Shown: piece after piece, positions 8,790-18,191 of the stretch
How positions within the stretch are numbered: the stretch's first letter is position 1
Layout of the letters: each line of letters opens with the position of its first letter
NCBI GenBank assembly: GCA_021604505.1
Contig: BQJC01000004.1
Span: 234,278-298,277 of the forward strand
DNA length: 64,000 nucleotides
Reading direction: 5' to 3'
Source of the DNA: Nitrospinaceae bacterium
Lineage (GTDB): Bacteria; Nitrospinota; Nitrospinia; Nitrospinales; VA-1
The notes under the pieces: model-generated
What the model was told of the DNA's origin: nothing
Seen by the model: the letters and a program-made list of their open reading frames with translations, nothing else
Database searches by the model: none
Program-made: the position numbers and the translations under genes

Positions 8790-10979
8790 TCATGACCGCA
8801 GTCCTTCATTCAACAGAAGGGGTGAATAGGAAATAGAAATTCCCCCGTAAACATTGAATGGAGATGCGGGCTCAAAAAATCTGCCGCCTCCGGCATTGAT
8901 CCTCGTATTGGCATTATAGTTTTGATCGAGCAGATTGTTCAATCCCAGAAAAATTGACCAGAGAAAGGGGCCCGCCTCCCCTTCTTTACCAAGCACCAGA
9001 CTGGTGGAGGTGTAGGAAGCATTGCGAGTGGTGTTTTCATTGTCGACAAAAAATTCTCCGACCGTTTGAAATTCGAACCTGCCAAAATACCCTCCCCCAG
9101 AGGTGGCGCTCAGGGTTCCCGCAATTCGGTGTTCAGGAATCCCCGGGATCCGGTTTCCGGCAACATCGGTTCCATTTGACGTGAACTCGGTGAACTTGAA
9201 ATCAGAAAAGGTGTACGACAGGGAACCACTCACCCGCTTCGCCGGCTGAAAATGAAGTTTGGCTTCCAGCCCCTTTCTTTCGGATTCTCCGGCATTGCGA
9301 AAAAAGTTGCGTCCCGGAGAGCCAGGCAATTCGAACGGGACTAACTCATCGGTCGATTCGATTAAAAAAAACGCCAGATCGTATCGCAAGACCTTCTGCA
9401 ATTCGCCCTTCACCCCCACTTCATAGCTCACGGACTTTTGAGCTTCCAGACCGGGATTGAACCCCGGCCCGCCGGAAGGATTCACGATCAGCTCCGTCGT
9501 GGTCGGGACTTCAAACGCCGTGGCCACGTTGCCGTATAAATGCAGGGTTTCATTCACATGAATCACCGCTCCCAACATTCCGCTGAATTCCGAGAGATTG
9601 CGGGAGTCCGACTGGTCTCCATCCATCAAAAAAACGTCCTGCAGTTCAAACCGCACCCAGTCATAGCGCACGCCCGCCGCCAGATCCAGCCAGGGAAAAG
9701 GCTTGAGTTCATTCCGCAGATAGGGACCCACCGTGAAAACGTTTTCTATCTGATCCAGGGTTTGGCTGCCTTTTTGGCCGAGATTGTTGTCGAACCGTTT
9801 TCGGTCGTCGCGCTGATAGAAAAAATCGACCCCCGAAACCAGCCGGTTGGTCAATCCCAACGGTTGAGTGTCCCAAATCGTTTTCAGCCCGATCCCCGGA
9901 GCCAGCCGTTCAAACTCGACGGTCCCGCCGCTGGTGAAGGGGAGTTTATTAGAAAAATTCCGGTGGTTTAGATGCAGTGTAAAAACCCCTTCCAACCGAT
10001 CCGTCAAATTTCGTTTGTAAACCGAACCCAGGTTTTGCTCCGTCACCCTTTCGCCTGCCGAAAACAGCAGATTATTGGCGTTGGCCCGCTCCGGGTTGGC
10101 GTCGGCCTGCGCTTTCGTCAAGGCTCCCGGGTCTTCGGCCAAAGGCGAATTGAATTGCGAAACGGAAAACGTCCAGTCCGAGGCTTCATCCGGATAAACC
10201 CTGAATTTCCCCGACAGCAAGGTGTTTTCCGTGGCGCTGTTTTGACGGAATCCATCCGACTGCAGATGCGAAGTGTAGAAATTATAGTTCATCGAATCGG
10301 TCTGTCCGCCGACCTTCATTTGCAACTTTTTGAATCCGAATTCCCCTGCCGTGAAGCGCGGATTGAACTCAAGGGGAGTGTCCGGCCCCTCCTCGGTAAC
10401 TATTGAGATAACCCCTCCGGAAGCGTTGCCAAAGAGGGACGACGAAGGGCCGCGGATCACTTCAATGGAATCGATGATTCCCGGATCGATGGAATCCAGC
10501 TGAGTCTGGCCGTCAGGCATGGTATACGGGATGCCATCGACCAGCACCTTGACCCCGCGCACGCCAAAGGGGGAACGCGCTCCAAACCCGCGAATAGAAA
10601 TCCGAAGATCCTGAGCAAAATTCGATTGATTTTGAAAAAACAGGCCCGGCAGGGAGACCAATGGTTCATCCAGGGTCAAAGACGGTCGTCCCCGCTGAAC
10701 ATCGGGTCCTGTTACTTTATCGACGGCGGCAGGAATGTTGACGGATTTTTTCCGCGACCGGACAGCGGTGATATCGATAGGTGGCAACTCTTCATAAGGT
10801 GGTTCTAACTTTCCCGCAAGGTTGCCGCCCTGAGCAAAACCGTCCTCAACGGGAAGCATCAATATTAAAAAAGAAAAAACAAAAAGTTTAAAAAAGATTA
10901 AAAACGGAGGGAGCGAATTTTCAGGGGGTAAAACAACGAGTGGCAAAAAAGTATAGCGCTGGCACGGGATGGTCCGCAT
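8790..10979 (-). CDS. TonB-dependent outer-membrane receptor
   Basis: A 729-residue ligand-gated outer-membrane channel. A hydrophobic signal region (roughly residues 25-50, ending DGFAQ) is followed by a TonB-box-like PPIDITAVRSRK. The plug domain carries RISIRGFGARSPFGVRGVKV, VDGIPYTMPDGQTQ and IEVIRGPSSSLFGNASGGVI, and then about 550 residues of beta-barrel with alternating aromatic strands run to the C-terminus. Signal and start are slightly uncertain: the leader before the hydrophobic core is long, so a later start is possible. Homologues import ferric siderophores, haem or other scarce nutrients; the ligand cannot be read from the sequence and no siderophore genes adjoin it. Confidence 0.9.
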   Translation of the reverse strand: MRTIPCQRYTFLPLVVLPPENSLPPFLIFFKLFVFSFLILMLPVEDGFAQGGNLAGKLEPPYEELPPIDITAVRSRKKSVNIPAAVDKVTGPDVQRGRPSLTLDEPLVSLPGLFFQNQSNFAQDLRISIRGFGARSPFGVRGVKVLVDGIPYTMPDGQTQLDSIDPGIIDSIEVIRGPSSSLFGNASGGVISIVTEEGPDTPLEFNPRFTAGEFGFKKLQMKVGGQTDSMNYNFYTSHLQSDGFRQNSATENTLLSGKFRVYPDEASDWTFSVSQFNSPLAEDPGALTKAQADANPERANANNLLFSAGERVTEQNLGSVYKRNLTDRLEGVFTLHLNHRNFSNKLPFTSGGTVEFERLAPGIGLKTIWDTQPLGLTNRLVSGVDFFYQRDDRKRFDNNLGQKGSQTLDQIENVFTVGPYLRNELKPFPWLDLAAGVRYDWVRFELQDVFLMDGDQSDSRNLSEFSGMLGAVIHVNETLHLYGNVATAFEVPTTTELIVNPSGGPGFNPGLEAQKSVSYEVGVKGELQKVLRYDLAFFLIESTDELVPFELPGSPGRNFFRNAGESERKGLEAKLHFQPAKRVSGSLSYTFSDFKFTEFTSNGTDVAGNRIPGIPEHRIAGTLSATSGGGYFGRFEFQTVGEFFVDNENTTRNASYTSTSLVLGKEGEAGPFLWSIFLGLNNLLDQNYNANTRINAGGGRFFEPASPFNVYGGISISYSPLLLNEGLRS

Positions 10980-11038
10980 TTCTTGCGCGCCCCATTGCGA
11001 TCGGGACTAAAAAACAGGATACGAAAAATTAATAAAGG

Positions 11039-11401
11039 TCAGGGTTTGTTATGATCCAGTATGTTTAGAATGGCTTCCAGGTCCCCTTTGATTTGACCTT
11101 TTAAGGCTAGAAACTTCTGCTGGTCATCCGCCATTTCTTCGGGCGAGCCCTTCTTTTTATACTGTTTCAGTTTCATTTTTGCGCCGGCAATGGTAAATTT
11201 TTCCCCATACAGCAGGCGTTTGATTTCCAGCACCAGTTCGACATCCTTTTTCTGGTACAGCCTTTGACCGGACCGGTTTTTATCTGGTTTCAGCATGTCG
11301 AATTCATCTTCCCAATAACGCAGGACATGCTGTTCCACCGCGGCGATCTCAGCCACTTCGCCGATCTTCAAAAACAATTTATCAGGAATGGTGCCATCCA
11401 T
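11039..11401 (-). CDS. MerR-family transcriptional regulator
   Basis: A 120-residue DNA-binding protein. The winged helix-turn-helix [25 protein letters not shown] occupies residues 10-34, with the wing [23 protein letters not shown] after it. The C-terminal helix lacks the cysteines of metal-responding MerR members, so it belongs to the small MerR group often found beside IHF-alpha genes. That association is seen here: the IHF-alpha-like gene lies 680 bases upstream on the same strand. GGGGTC precedes the ATG as ribosome-binding site. Effector and targets are unknown. Confidence 0.88.
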   Translation of the reverse strand: MDGTIPDKLFLKIGEVAEIAAVEQHVLRYWEDEFDMLKPDKNRSGQRLYQKKDVELVLEIKRLLYGEKFTIAGAKMKLKQYKKKGSPEEMADDQQKFLALKGQIKGDLEAILNILDHNKP

Positions 11402-11459
11402 TTCAACGACCCCTAGAATGATCGATCTTAAGAATATATCAACCGCAACTTTGGCCTTT

Positions 11460-11984
11460 TCAGGGCCTGCCTCCCCGGGCTTTGGCTCTTTCCAGATCCT
11501 TGATTCTGTCGCGCTCCCGGATTTCCCTTCGAGCCCTTTCCCTTTCCAGGTCTTTGATTCTATCCTTTTCCTGGGTTTGCCATTGGGTTCTTTCTCTTTC
11601 CAGACTTTTAATTCTTTCCTGTTCCTCGGCCTCCCACCGCGCCCAGTCTCGTTCCGCTTCCTTGCCCCTGTCTTTGTTCTGGATTTCTCTCCGCTCCCTG
11701 GCCCGTTCCCGATCCTTGAGTCTTTCTTGCTGTCGGGTGCTTTTTACAGACTGAGATCTGGACTCCGGCTGCCTGCCTGAGCTGTCCTCGGAATGCCAGT
11801 GACGTCGGTAGAAATGAACATCCCGTGGAGGTTCATAGTCCTCAATAACATCGATGGAACCATCGGGAAATTTTAATTCATGATCTGCCGATGCCGGATT
11901 GACGATCACAAAAAACACCCAAAGCAAAACAAATACCAACAACCCCTCGCGAATACCCGGCCTCTTGCCAGAAAATAGATCCAT
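11460..11984 (-). CDS. Exported, highly charged coiled-coil protein with internal repeats
   Basis: A 174-residue protein. Residues 12-33 form a signal or anchor helix ending ASAD. A short acidic and histidine-rich segment follows, then from about residue 80 a continuous Arg/Glu/Lys helix. The last 60 residues consist of about three 18-residue repeats with the core [11 protein letters not shown] / [11 protein letters not shown] / [11 protein letters not shown]. This predicts a long single alpha helix or coiled coil in the periplasm. No catalytic motif is visible and I recognise no family. The ATG lies within a 9-bp inverted repeat (see findings). It sits between the IHF-alpha-like gene and merR on the same strand. 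Confidence 0.7.
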   Translation of the reverse strand: MDLFSGKRPGIREGLLVFVLLWVFFVIVNPASADHELKFPDGSIDVIEDYEPPRDVHFYRRHWHSEDSSGRQPESRSQSVKSTRQQERLKDRERARERREIQNKDRGKEAERDWARWEAEEQERIKSLERERTQWQTQEKDRIKDLERERARREIRERDRIKDLERAKARGGRP

Positions 11985-12080
11985 CCTTGTTTCCTCACTA
12001 CTTTTTTAGCTGTAGCTTACCACAACAAGGATTCACTTCAGATTTTAATGGCACGTTGGATTTCTCTGAGCCTGACCCTG

Positions 12081-12416
12081 TCAAAAATTATCGGCATTCC
12101 TAAAGGGCGCACCCGTTGACGTCAATAAATGTTTGCTGGGCTTAAAGGTCAGAACTGTCCTGGAGCGAATGAGAATGGGTTGTCCGGTTTGTGGATTGCG
12201 CGCGTTCCTGGCTTTTTTTTGTTTCAAATTAAACGTAGCAAATCCGGCAATGCGAACGCTCTCCCCATTCGCCAACTCTGTCTTTATTTCTTTAAATAAA
12301 ATATCAACCGCTTCTTCCGCTTCCTGGCGCGTAAAACCCACCCTCCTGTATACCCGCTCCACCAGATCGGATTTTACAATATTGGACTTGGTCTCAAGAA
12401 TACTCACGATCAACAT
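12081..12416 (-). CDS. ihfA: Integration host factor alpha-like / HU-family DNA-bending protein
   Basis: A 111-residue HU/IHF protein. It shows the dimerising helices (KSDLVERVYRRVGFTRQEAEEAVDILF), the strand IAGFATFNLKQKKARNARNPQTG with the DNA-intercalating RNPQTG arm (proline at the tip), and RTVLTFKPSKHL near the end. An N-terminal extension of about 10 residues precedes the usual start, so an internal start is possible. It follows the EF-G paralogue by 45 bases on the same strand. The alpha assignment rests on likeness to IhfA and the nearby merR gene; a generic HU is the alternative. Confidence 0.85.
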   Translation of the reverse strand: MLIVSILETKSNIVKSDLVERVYRRVGFTRQEAEEAVDILFKEIKTELANGESVRIAGFATFNLKQKKARNARNPQTGQPILIRSRTVLTFKPSKHLLTSTGAPFRNADNF

Positions 12417-12461
12417 CCTTCAAAATAAAATAAGAACGTGTTCCCTACGATGGGGTTAAGG

Positions 12462-14555
12462 TCATTCCTTGCTTTTTTCATAATCCAGATTCGCCTGTTC
12501 AATGATCTTCTTGGACAGGTGTTCCGGCACGTCATCATAATGATCGAACTCCATCACGAACATTCCCCTGCCGCTGGTCAGCGACCGGAGGTCCGCCGCA
12601 TAATTTAAAATCTCCGCCATGGGAACGTGAACGCGAATGGTCTGCATATCGTCGTCCGCATCGATTCCCTGAATTTTCCCCCGTTTGGAATTGAGGTCGC
12701 CCATAATGTCTCCTACATAATCACTGGGAATCACCACCTGCATATTCATGATGGGTTCCAGGAGGATGGGCCGGCAATCGACCACTCCTTTTTTGAACCC
12801 TAATGAGCCCGCGATTTTAAACGCCATTTCAGACGAATCCACATTGTGATAAGATCCGTCGTAAAGCTTGACCCGCACATCGACCATGGGGTAATGCGCG
12901 ATCACCCCCTGGGTCATCGCCTCCTGGATTCCCTTTTCCACAGCAGGAATATAGGTTTTTGGTATCGCGCCGCCAACGATTTTATCTTCAAAAACAAATC
13001 CACCACCCTTTTCAAGAGGGGAGATCTCCAGCCAGGTATCCCCAAACTGTCCACGGCCTCCGGTCTGCTTTTTGTACTTTCCCTGAATCTTGGTGCTTCC
13101 GCGAATGGTTTCCAGATAAGGCACCTTGGGCGGCTTGGTGTCCACCTCCACCCCGAACCGTTGTTTCAAACGTTCGATGATCACATCCAGATGAAGCTGG
13201 CCCATTCCCGAAACAAGAAGCTCGTGGGTCTGGGCATTGCGTTCCACCTTGAGCGTCGGGTCTTCCTCGGTAACACGATGCAGGGCGGCGCTGATTTTTT
13301 CCTCGTCTGCGCGCGTCTTGGGCAAAATTGCCTGGGAAAACACCGGAACAGGAAATTGAATGGCGTCAAAAACGATGGCCTTCGCCGGGTCCGCCAGGGA
13401 GTCGCCGGTGGTGGTCACTTTTAGTTTGGCCACGGCTCCGATATCTCCCGCCGAAATTTCTGAAACGGGAATTTGCTTTTTTCCCTGGAGCAAATATATT
13501 TGTCCGATCCTTTCGTTGTTCTCCTTGGATGCGTTGAACACGCTGGAATCCGCTTTGATCGATCCGGAATACACGCGAAACAAAGTCAATTTGCCCGAAT
13601 AGGGATCGGCGACCGTCTTAAACACCAAAGAGGAAAACGGTTCCGCGGGGTCGGCTTTCCGTTCAGTTTCCGAACCATCTTTCGGTGATTTACCAGTCAC
13701 CGGATTCCGCTTGTCCGGAGAAGGCAGGTAATCGATAACCGCTTTTAACAAAAGGTCGATTCCCATATTTTGCACTCCCGATCCACACAGCACCGGAATC
13801 AACTGTCCGTTTTCTATTCCGCTTTTTAACCCCTTGTGAAATTCTTCGTCGGTCAGCTCTCCCTTTTCCAGATAAACCTCAATCAGTTCGTCATCGACCT
13901 CCGCCACAGCTTCCGTGAGTTCTGCTCGTGCATTTTCAACGCTATCAGCTAGATCGGCAGGAATCTCGATAACTTTACCTTTCCCCTTCCCTTCTTTTTC
14001 ATAAGAGTAATATTTATTTTCCACCAGGTCGACAACGCCGGTGAAGCTGTCCCCCTGGCCAACCGGCATTTGCAAAAACACCGGGGTCTTCTTAAATTTC
14101 TTCTTTAAATTTTCTAAAATGGGAGGGATATTGGCCCGTTCATGGTCCAGCTTGTTCAAAAAAACGATCCGCGATAATTCCTGATCGTCCGCCCATTGCC
14201 AAACCTTTTCGGTATAAAACTGGATCCCGTCATCTGCTCCGATTACAACGACGGCATCTTCTATCACCCGAATGCACGCCGGGGTATCGGCGATGAAATT
14301 GTTATCGCCGGGGGTATCGAGGATATTGATCTTGTGTTTATCCCATTCACAATAGGCCAGAGATGCGCTGATCGTATGCCCGCGTTTTATTTCATCCGCA
14401 TCGTAATCCATCATGGATGAGGTGTCGCCCGCCTTTCCCAGCCTGTCGGCAACCCCGGAGGTATAAAGGATCGCTTCGGCAATCGAGGTTTTTCCAGAGG
14501 ACCCATGACCAATGAGTCCGACATTCCTTATTTCTTGAAGCTTATACTGATTCAT
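12462..14555 (-). CDS. Elongation factor G-like GTPase (EF-G2 type)
   Basis: A 697-residue translational GTPase with the EF-G layout: G domain (1-280), domain II (about 310-390) and domains III-V ending with the usual beta-sheet (GRGMFVMEFDHYDDVP). G1 is GHGSSGKTS, G4 is NKLDHERAN. G3 reads DTPGDNNF where canonical EF-G has DTPGHVDF, so the catalytic-type histidine is replaced by aspartate. This divergence and the overall pattern place it with EF-G paralogues rather than the main translocase. EF-G2 proteins have been linked to ribosome-associated or slow-GTPase roles, but none is assigned here. It is followed by the IHF-alpha gene. Confidence 0.88.
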   Translation of the reverse strand: MNQYKLQEIRNVGLIGHGSSGKTSIAEAILYTSGVADRLGKAGDTSSMMDYDADEIKRGHTISASLAYCEWDKHKINILDTPGDNNFIADTPACIRVIEDAVVVIGADDGIQFYTEKVWQWADDQELSRIVFLNKLDHERANIPPILENLKKKFKKTPVFLQMPVGQGDSFTGVVDLVENKYYSYEKEGKGKGKVIEIPADLADSVENARAELTEAVAEVDDELIEVYLEKGELTDEEFHKGLKSGIENGQLIPVLCGSGVQNMGIDLLLKAVIDYLPSPDKRNPVTGKSPKDGSETERKADPAEPFSSLVFKTVADPYSGKLTLFRVYSGSIKADSSVFNASKENNERIGQIYLLQGKKQIPVSEISAGDIGAVAKLKVTTTGDSLADPAKAIVFDAIQFPVPVFSQAILPKTRADEEKISAALHRVTEEDPTLKVERNAQTHELLVSGMGQLHLDVIIERLKQRFGVEVDTKPPKVPYLETIRGSTKIQGKYKKQTGGRGQFGDTWLEISPLEKGGGFVFEDKIVGGAIPKTYIPAVEKGIQEAMTQGVIAHYPMVDVRVKLYDGSYHNVDSSEMAFKIAGSLGFKKGVVDCRPILLEPIMNMQVVIPSDYVGDIMGDLNSKRGKIQGIDADDDMQTIRVHVPMAEILNYAADLRSLTSGRGMFVMEFDHYDDVPEHLSKKIIEQANLDYEKSKE

Positions 14556-14943
14556 TTGAAACCTCTGGGAAATTGGGAGCCATGCTTTATTACATAATGT
14601 CTGTTAACCTGCCGGGGTTATACGTTTACAAATGGGTCATTCTTCTGGTTCGTTTCAATTGTATACACATCATTGAATTTTTCCAGAGCAAAAACCGCAT
14701 TTCCGAACCATGCCCTGTCTCATAAGCCCAAGACGACATCCGCCAAAGGCCCAGAGAACCTGCATGGAAACTGGGTTCTTCCTGTTTTGAGAAATTTTAA
14801 CCTTTTATACAACTTACCAGCGACTCGAAGCAAGGCTAAAGGTAATTTTTCCCGACTAGAGAGCCAGTATCAGGGGAGAATGACAAAATAACGAGGATAT
14901 TTCCTTCCGGTGGTAAAAATCCTGGCACCTTCCCAGGGCGGTA
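14556..14943. other. Intergenic region between der and the EF-G-like gene
   Basis: A 388-base stretch without a credible gene, promoter or strong hairpin that I can support. A weak inverted pair, AGAACC and GGTTCT near 14755-14779, is the only structure noticed. Confidence 0.4.
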
Positions 14944-16266
14944 TCATTCCCCTTTTTTCCGGCCCGAAAACAACAAACGCACCGGAGTTCCGGAAAAACC
15001 AAAACCCTTGCGCAAACTATTTGTCAAATAACGCCGGTAAGAAAAGTGAATCCCCTCAGGGTAATTTACAAAACACCGGAACGTGGGAGGGCAACTCTTG
15101 ACTTGCGTGGTGTATAACAATTTTAAAAATTTTCCGCGGTAACTGGCCATCGGATTTTTCAGGATGGCTCGCTCGAAACATTCATTCAACCTGGCGGTAG
15201 AAATATTCCTGGAATACTCGCGATACACTTTTCCAAAAGCCGAAAGCAACTTGTTCAACCCCTGCCCGGTTATTGCGGAAACCGTTAGTAAAGGGGCGAA
15301 CTCCAGAAACTTAAACTTATCCCGGACCTGTTCTTCAAATTTTGGAAAAGATTTTTTGGGTTCCTTGATCAAGTCCCATTTATTGGCCACGATGATGCAG
15401 CCTTTCCCCCGGTCAAAGGCATAGCCTGCGATGGTGGCGTCCTGCTCTGTCACACCCTCAGCCGCATCCAAAACAAGGACGGCAATATCGCATCGGTCCA
15501 GCGCCTTCAAAGCCATGATGACACTGTACTTGTCGAGAACCTCGCGGGTCTTGCCCTTGCGGCGGATTCCTGCCGTATCGATCAAGAGAAGGTTGCGGCC
15601 TTCCACCTGTAAAACCGTGTCGATGGCATCGCGTGTGGTTCCCGGAACCGGAGACACGATGCATCGTTCGGATTGCAATAATTTGTTGACCAGTGAGGAT
15701 TTCCCGGCATTGGGTTTGCCCACGATAGCAATTCGGATGGCGTCGGGCTCCGGTTCTTCAGGGACGGCCTCAGGAAAGGCCGCAACCAGATCCTCCATCA
15801 TCTCCAGCACTCCGGGGCCGTGCTCTGCGGAAATGGGAAAAGTGGCTTTTATCCCCAATTGTGAAAATTCATAAACCTGTTTTTCGTGAAGAGGAACATC
15901 GACTTTGTTGACGGCCAGCCAGAAAGGCTTGCCGGTCTTCCTCACCCGATTGATGATGTCCCGGTCTTGTGCCGTGAGCCCCTGCTGGCTGTCAACCACT
16001 AGAACAATAAAGTCGGCTTCGTTTTGCGCGATCCAGACTTGTTCTTTAACCTGGAGTTCGATTTCGTTCTCGTTATCGATATCGAGACCTCCGGTATCGA
16101 CCACAATGACCGGACGGCCCATCCACTCGGTTCGCCCAAACAGACGGTCCCTGGTGACCCCGGGAGTGTCGTTGACGATCGCGGTTCTTTTCTGGGTGAG
16201 TTTATTGAAGAGGGTGGATTTTCCTACGTTGGCCCTGCCAATGATAACGACCACAGGAACGGACAT
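14944..16266 (-). CDS. der: Ribosome-assembly GTPase Der (EngA)
   Basis: A 440-residue protein with the diagnostic tandem GTPase domains. The first has G1 GRANVGKSTLF, G3 DTGG and G4 NKVD; the second, from about residue 178, has G1 GKPNAGKSSLV, G3 DTAG and G4 NKWD. A C-terminal KH-like domain (about 355-440) ends with GTPVRLLFSGRKKGE. Der is needed for maturation of the 50S subunit. It lies 12 bases downstream of the amidase gene on the same strand, so the two are very likely co-transcribed. Confidence 0.97.
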   Translation of the reverse strand: MSVPVVVIIGRANVGKSTLFNKLTQKRTAIVNDTPGVTRDRLFGRTEWMGRPVIVVDTGGLDIDNENEIELQVKEQVWIAQNEADFIVLVVDSQQGLTAQDRDIINRVRKTGKPFWLAVNKVDVPLHEKQVYEFSQLGIKATFPISAEHGPGVLEMMEDLVAAFPEAVPEEPEPDAIRIAIVGKPNAGKSSLVNKLLQSERCIVSPVPGTTRDAIDTVLQVEGRNLLLIDTAGIRRKGKTREVLDKYSVIMALKALDRCDIAVLVLDAAEGVTEQDATIAGYAFDRGKGCIIVANKWDLIKEPKKSFPKFEEQVRDKFKFLEFAPLLTVSAITGQGLNKLLSAFGKVYREYSRNISTARLNECFERAILKNPMASYRGKFLKLLYTTQVKSCPPTFRCFVNYPEGIHFSYRRYLTNSLRKGFGFSGTPVRLLFSGRKKGE

Positions 16267-16278
16267 GGTTGAACCTCG

Positions 16279-18018
16279 CTATATGGTGGGTCCCCTGTCC
16301 TTTTTGAATTCATGAACACCTTGGGCAATCGCCGAGGCCAACCGGTGCAAATAATCCGATTGTCTCAACCTTCGCTCTTCGCGGGAATTCGTGACGAAAC
16401 CTACCTCCACAAGAATACTCGGCATGTTGGTGTCGTGAAGCACAAAGAAGGGGCCTTCTTTAACTCCAAGGTCCTTCACTCCTGAGTATTTCTTTCGTAC
16501 CGTGCTGTGGAGACGTTCCTGGACGTGGCCTGCCAATAAGGCAGAATCATTGATTTTTGTCGTGCTGATGAGACTGGCTAAAATCTGCTGGACTTGGTCA
16601 TCCTTCACCGAATGAACCAATTCCCCGTTTTCTCTGGCGGCGGTTTCCTGGGCCTGTTCGCTATTGGCCACCCCCAGATAGTAAGTTTCAATTCCATGCG
16701 CAGACCGTCGTTTCGCGGCATTCGCGTGAATGGAAACAAATAAATCCGCATGCTTTTCGTTGGCGACCTCCCCCCTTTCATCCAGAGGAATGAAGGTATC
16801 GTCCGTCCGGGTCAGAATCACCCGGTAACCGTAACGGGTCTCCAGAATTTTTTTCACACGTTTGGAAATATCCAGATTGAGATTTTTCTCGAGCAAACCC
16901 TTTGAACTGGTAGCGCCATGATCTTTCCCGCCGTGTCCCGGATCAATGACAATCAAAGGAACCCGGTCTTTGACGACGGCTTTATGCCTGGGTGCCACCG
17001 CAACGGGAACCGCTTTGAGGTTGGCAACCGGTTGGGTTTTCTGAGTCAAAATCGGCTTGGCCTTTTGAGCTGAAACCGGTTGGCTTTTTTTGGTCAGGAT
17101 CAGCTTTTCATCCGGGGTCGAAAGATCGATCACCACTTTGGAATCATCCTGGAAGGTCGCTATTTTAACCTTCTTGTTTGCCGGGATGTCCAAAACCAGA
17201 CGGCTGGTGGTTTTGTCGAACTGGCTGACGCGCAAGCGCGTGAGAACCTTATTGCCTACCTGAATATCCCGTCGAATGCTCTTATCCAACTTCGTATTAT
17301 AGAAGTTAAAATACACCCGTTTGGGGTCGATCAATTGATTTTTGGAAATTTTCGCGGCGCCTCCGGTATGGATCACGATGCGCGTGGAATCGGATCTCTG
17401 GCTAAGATCCAGCTTTTTAATGTGCACATAGGGAGAACCTTGCCTGGATGCGGCTTTGGCTTTTTGCACACTCGGCGCCGGCACGTAGGCGGCCGTGGCC
17501 GCTTTTAATTTTCTGGCTTTGCCCGCCTGATCGCCGCGCGGGTAGTCTTTAAGAATTTTTTCAAATACGGACAAGGCTTCCGGGTAATTTTTCTTCTCCA
17601 GGTAAATTTTTCCCTGATGCAATAACGCGTCATCCGTCAACCGTCCATCCCTGAACTCAGACACCACCTTGTAATAAAAATGACTGGCTCGGTTGCGATC
17701 GTCGGCATTTTTCGTCACCTCGTACAATTGATGGTAAAGGCGGGCGACCGTAAAAGTCGCGTTGTATGCCTCCGGGCTTGACGGATAGTTATCATAGACG
17801 GCAAGAAATTTTTTGATGCAAGCCACCCATTGGTGACGAAATGCGCGATTCTTCTTGGAACTCTTCAAAAGGTAATAGTTTCGTTGCGCCTTCTGATAAA
17901 GAGCCCCGGACGAATTTCCTTTGGAGTCCCTGGCCTGGGACTCCTGAATGTTGCCACAGATAAAAAAGACGACGATTAGAAAGCAGGAGATTGTTTTTTT
18001 AACAGTAGAAAAAGACAT
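16279..18018 (-). CDS. N-acetylmuramoyl-L-alanine amidase with TPR and AMIN domains
   Basis: A 579-residue periplasmic peptidoglycan hydrolase that cuts the amide between MurNAc and L-alanine, releasing peptide during cell separation. A signal peptide (1-29, ending SQA) is followed by a TPR-like helical region (about 35-165), an AMIN domain (about 190-300) that targets the septum, a Gln/Ala/Pro-rich linker (305-345), and an Amidase_3 catalytic domain (about 350-575). The zinc and catalytic motifs are present: DPGHGGKDHGA, the Glu in LLEKNLNLDIS, SIHANA, and EVGFVTN. It is AmiC-like but with an added TPR region. It heads the operon with der. Confidence 0.93.
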   Translation of the reverse strand: MSFSTVKKTISCFLIVVFFICGNIQESQARDSKGNSSGALYQKAQRNYYLLKSSKKNRAFRHQWVACIKKFLAVYDNYPSSPEAYNATFTVARLYHQLYEVTKNADDRNRASHFYYKVVSEFRDGRLTDDALLHQGKIYLEKKNYPEALSVFEKILKDYPRGDQAGKARKLKAATAAYVPAPSVQKAKAASRQGSPYVHIKKLDLSQRSDSTRIVIHTGGAAKISKNQLIDPKRVYFNFYNTKLDKSIRRDIQVGNKVLTRLRVSQFDKTTSRLVLDIPANKKVKIATFQDDSKVVIDLSTPDEKLILTKKSQPVSAQKAKPILTQKTQPVANLKAVPVAVAPRHKAVVKDRVPLIVIDPGHGGKDHGATSSKGLLEKNLNLDISKRVKKILETRYGYRVILTRTDDTFIPLDERGEVANEKHADLFVSIHANAAKRRSAHGIETYYLGVANSEQAQETAARENGELVHSVKDDQVQQILASLISTTKINDSALLAGHVQERLHSTVRKKYSGVKDLGVKEGPFFVLHDTNMPSILVEVGFVTNSREERRLRQSDYLHRLASAIAQGVHEFKKDRGPTI

Positions 18019-18191
18019 TCAAGGGGTTCCGCTAATACAGAAAGGAAAAATTTATTAAACGGCAGATAAAAACAAAAACTTCGCAACACTCCCTACCGCA
18101 ACCTCCATAACCACTTAATTTCATTGCAGTTGTAAACTATAACACTTTTTAAAAATAGCGTCAAGATTTTGAGAGCCGGAAAATCAACAAC

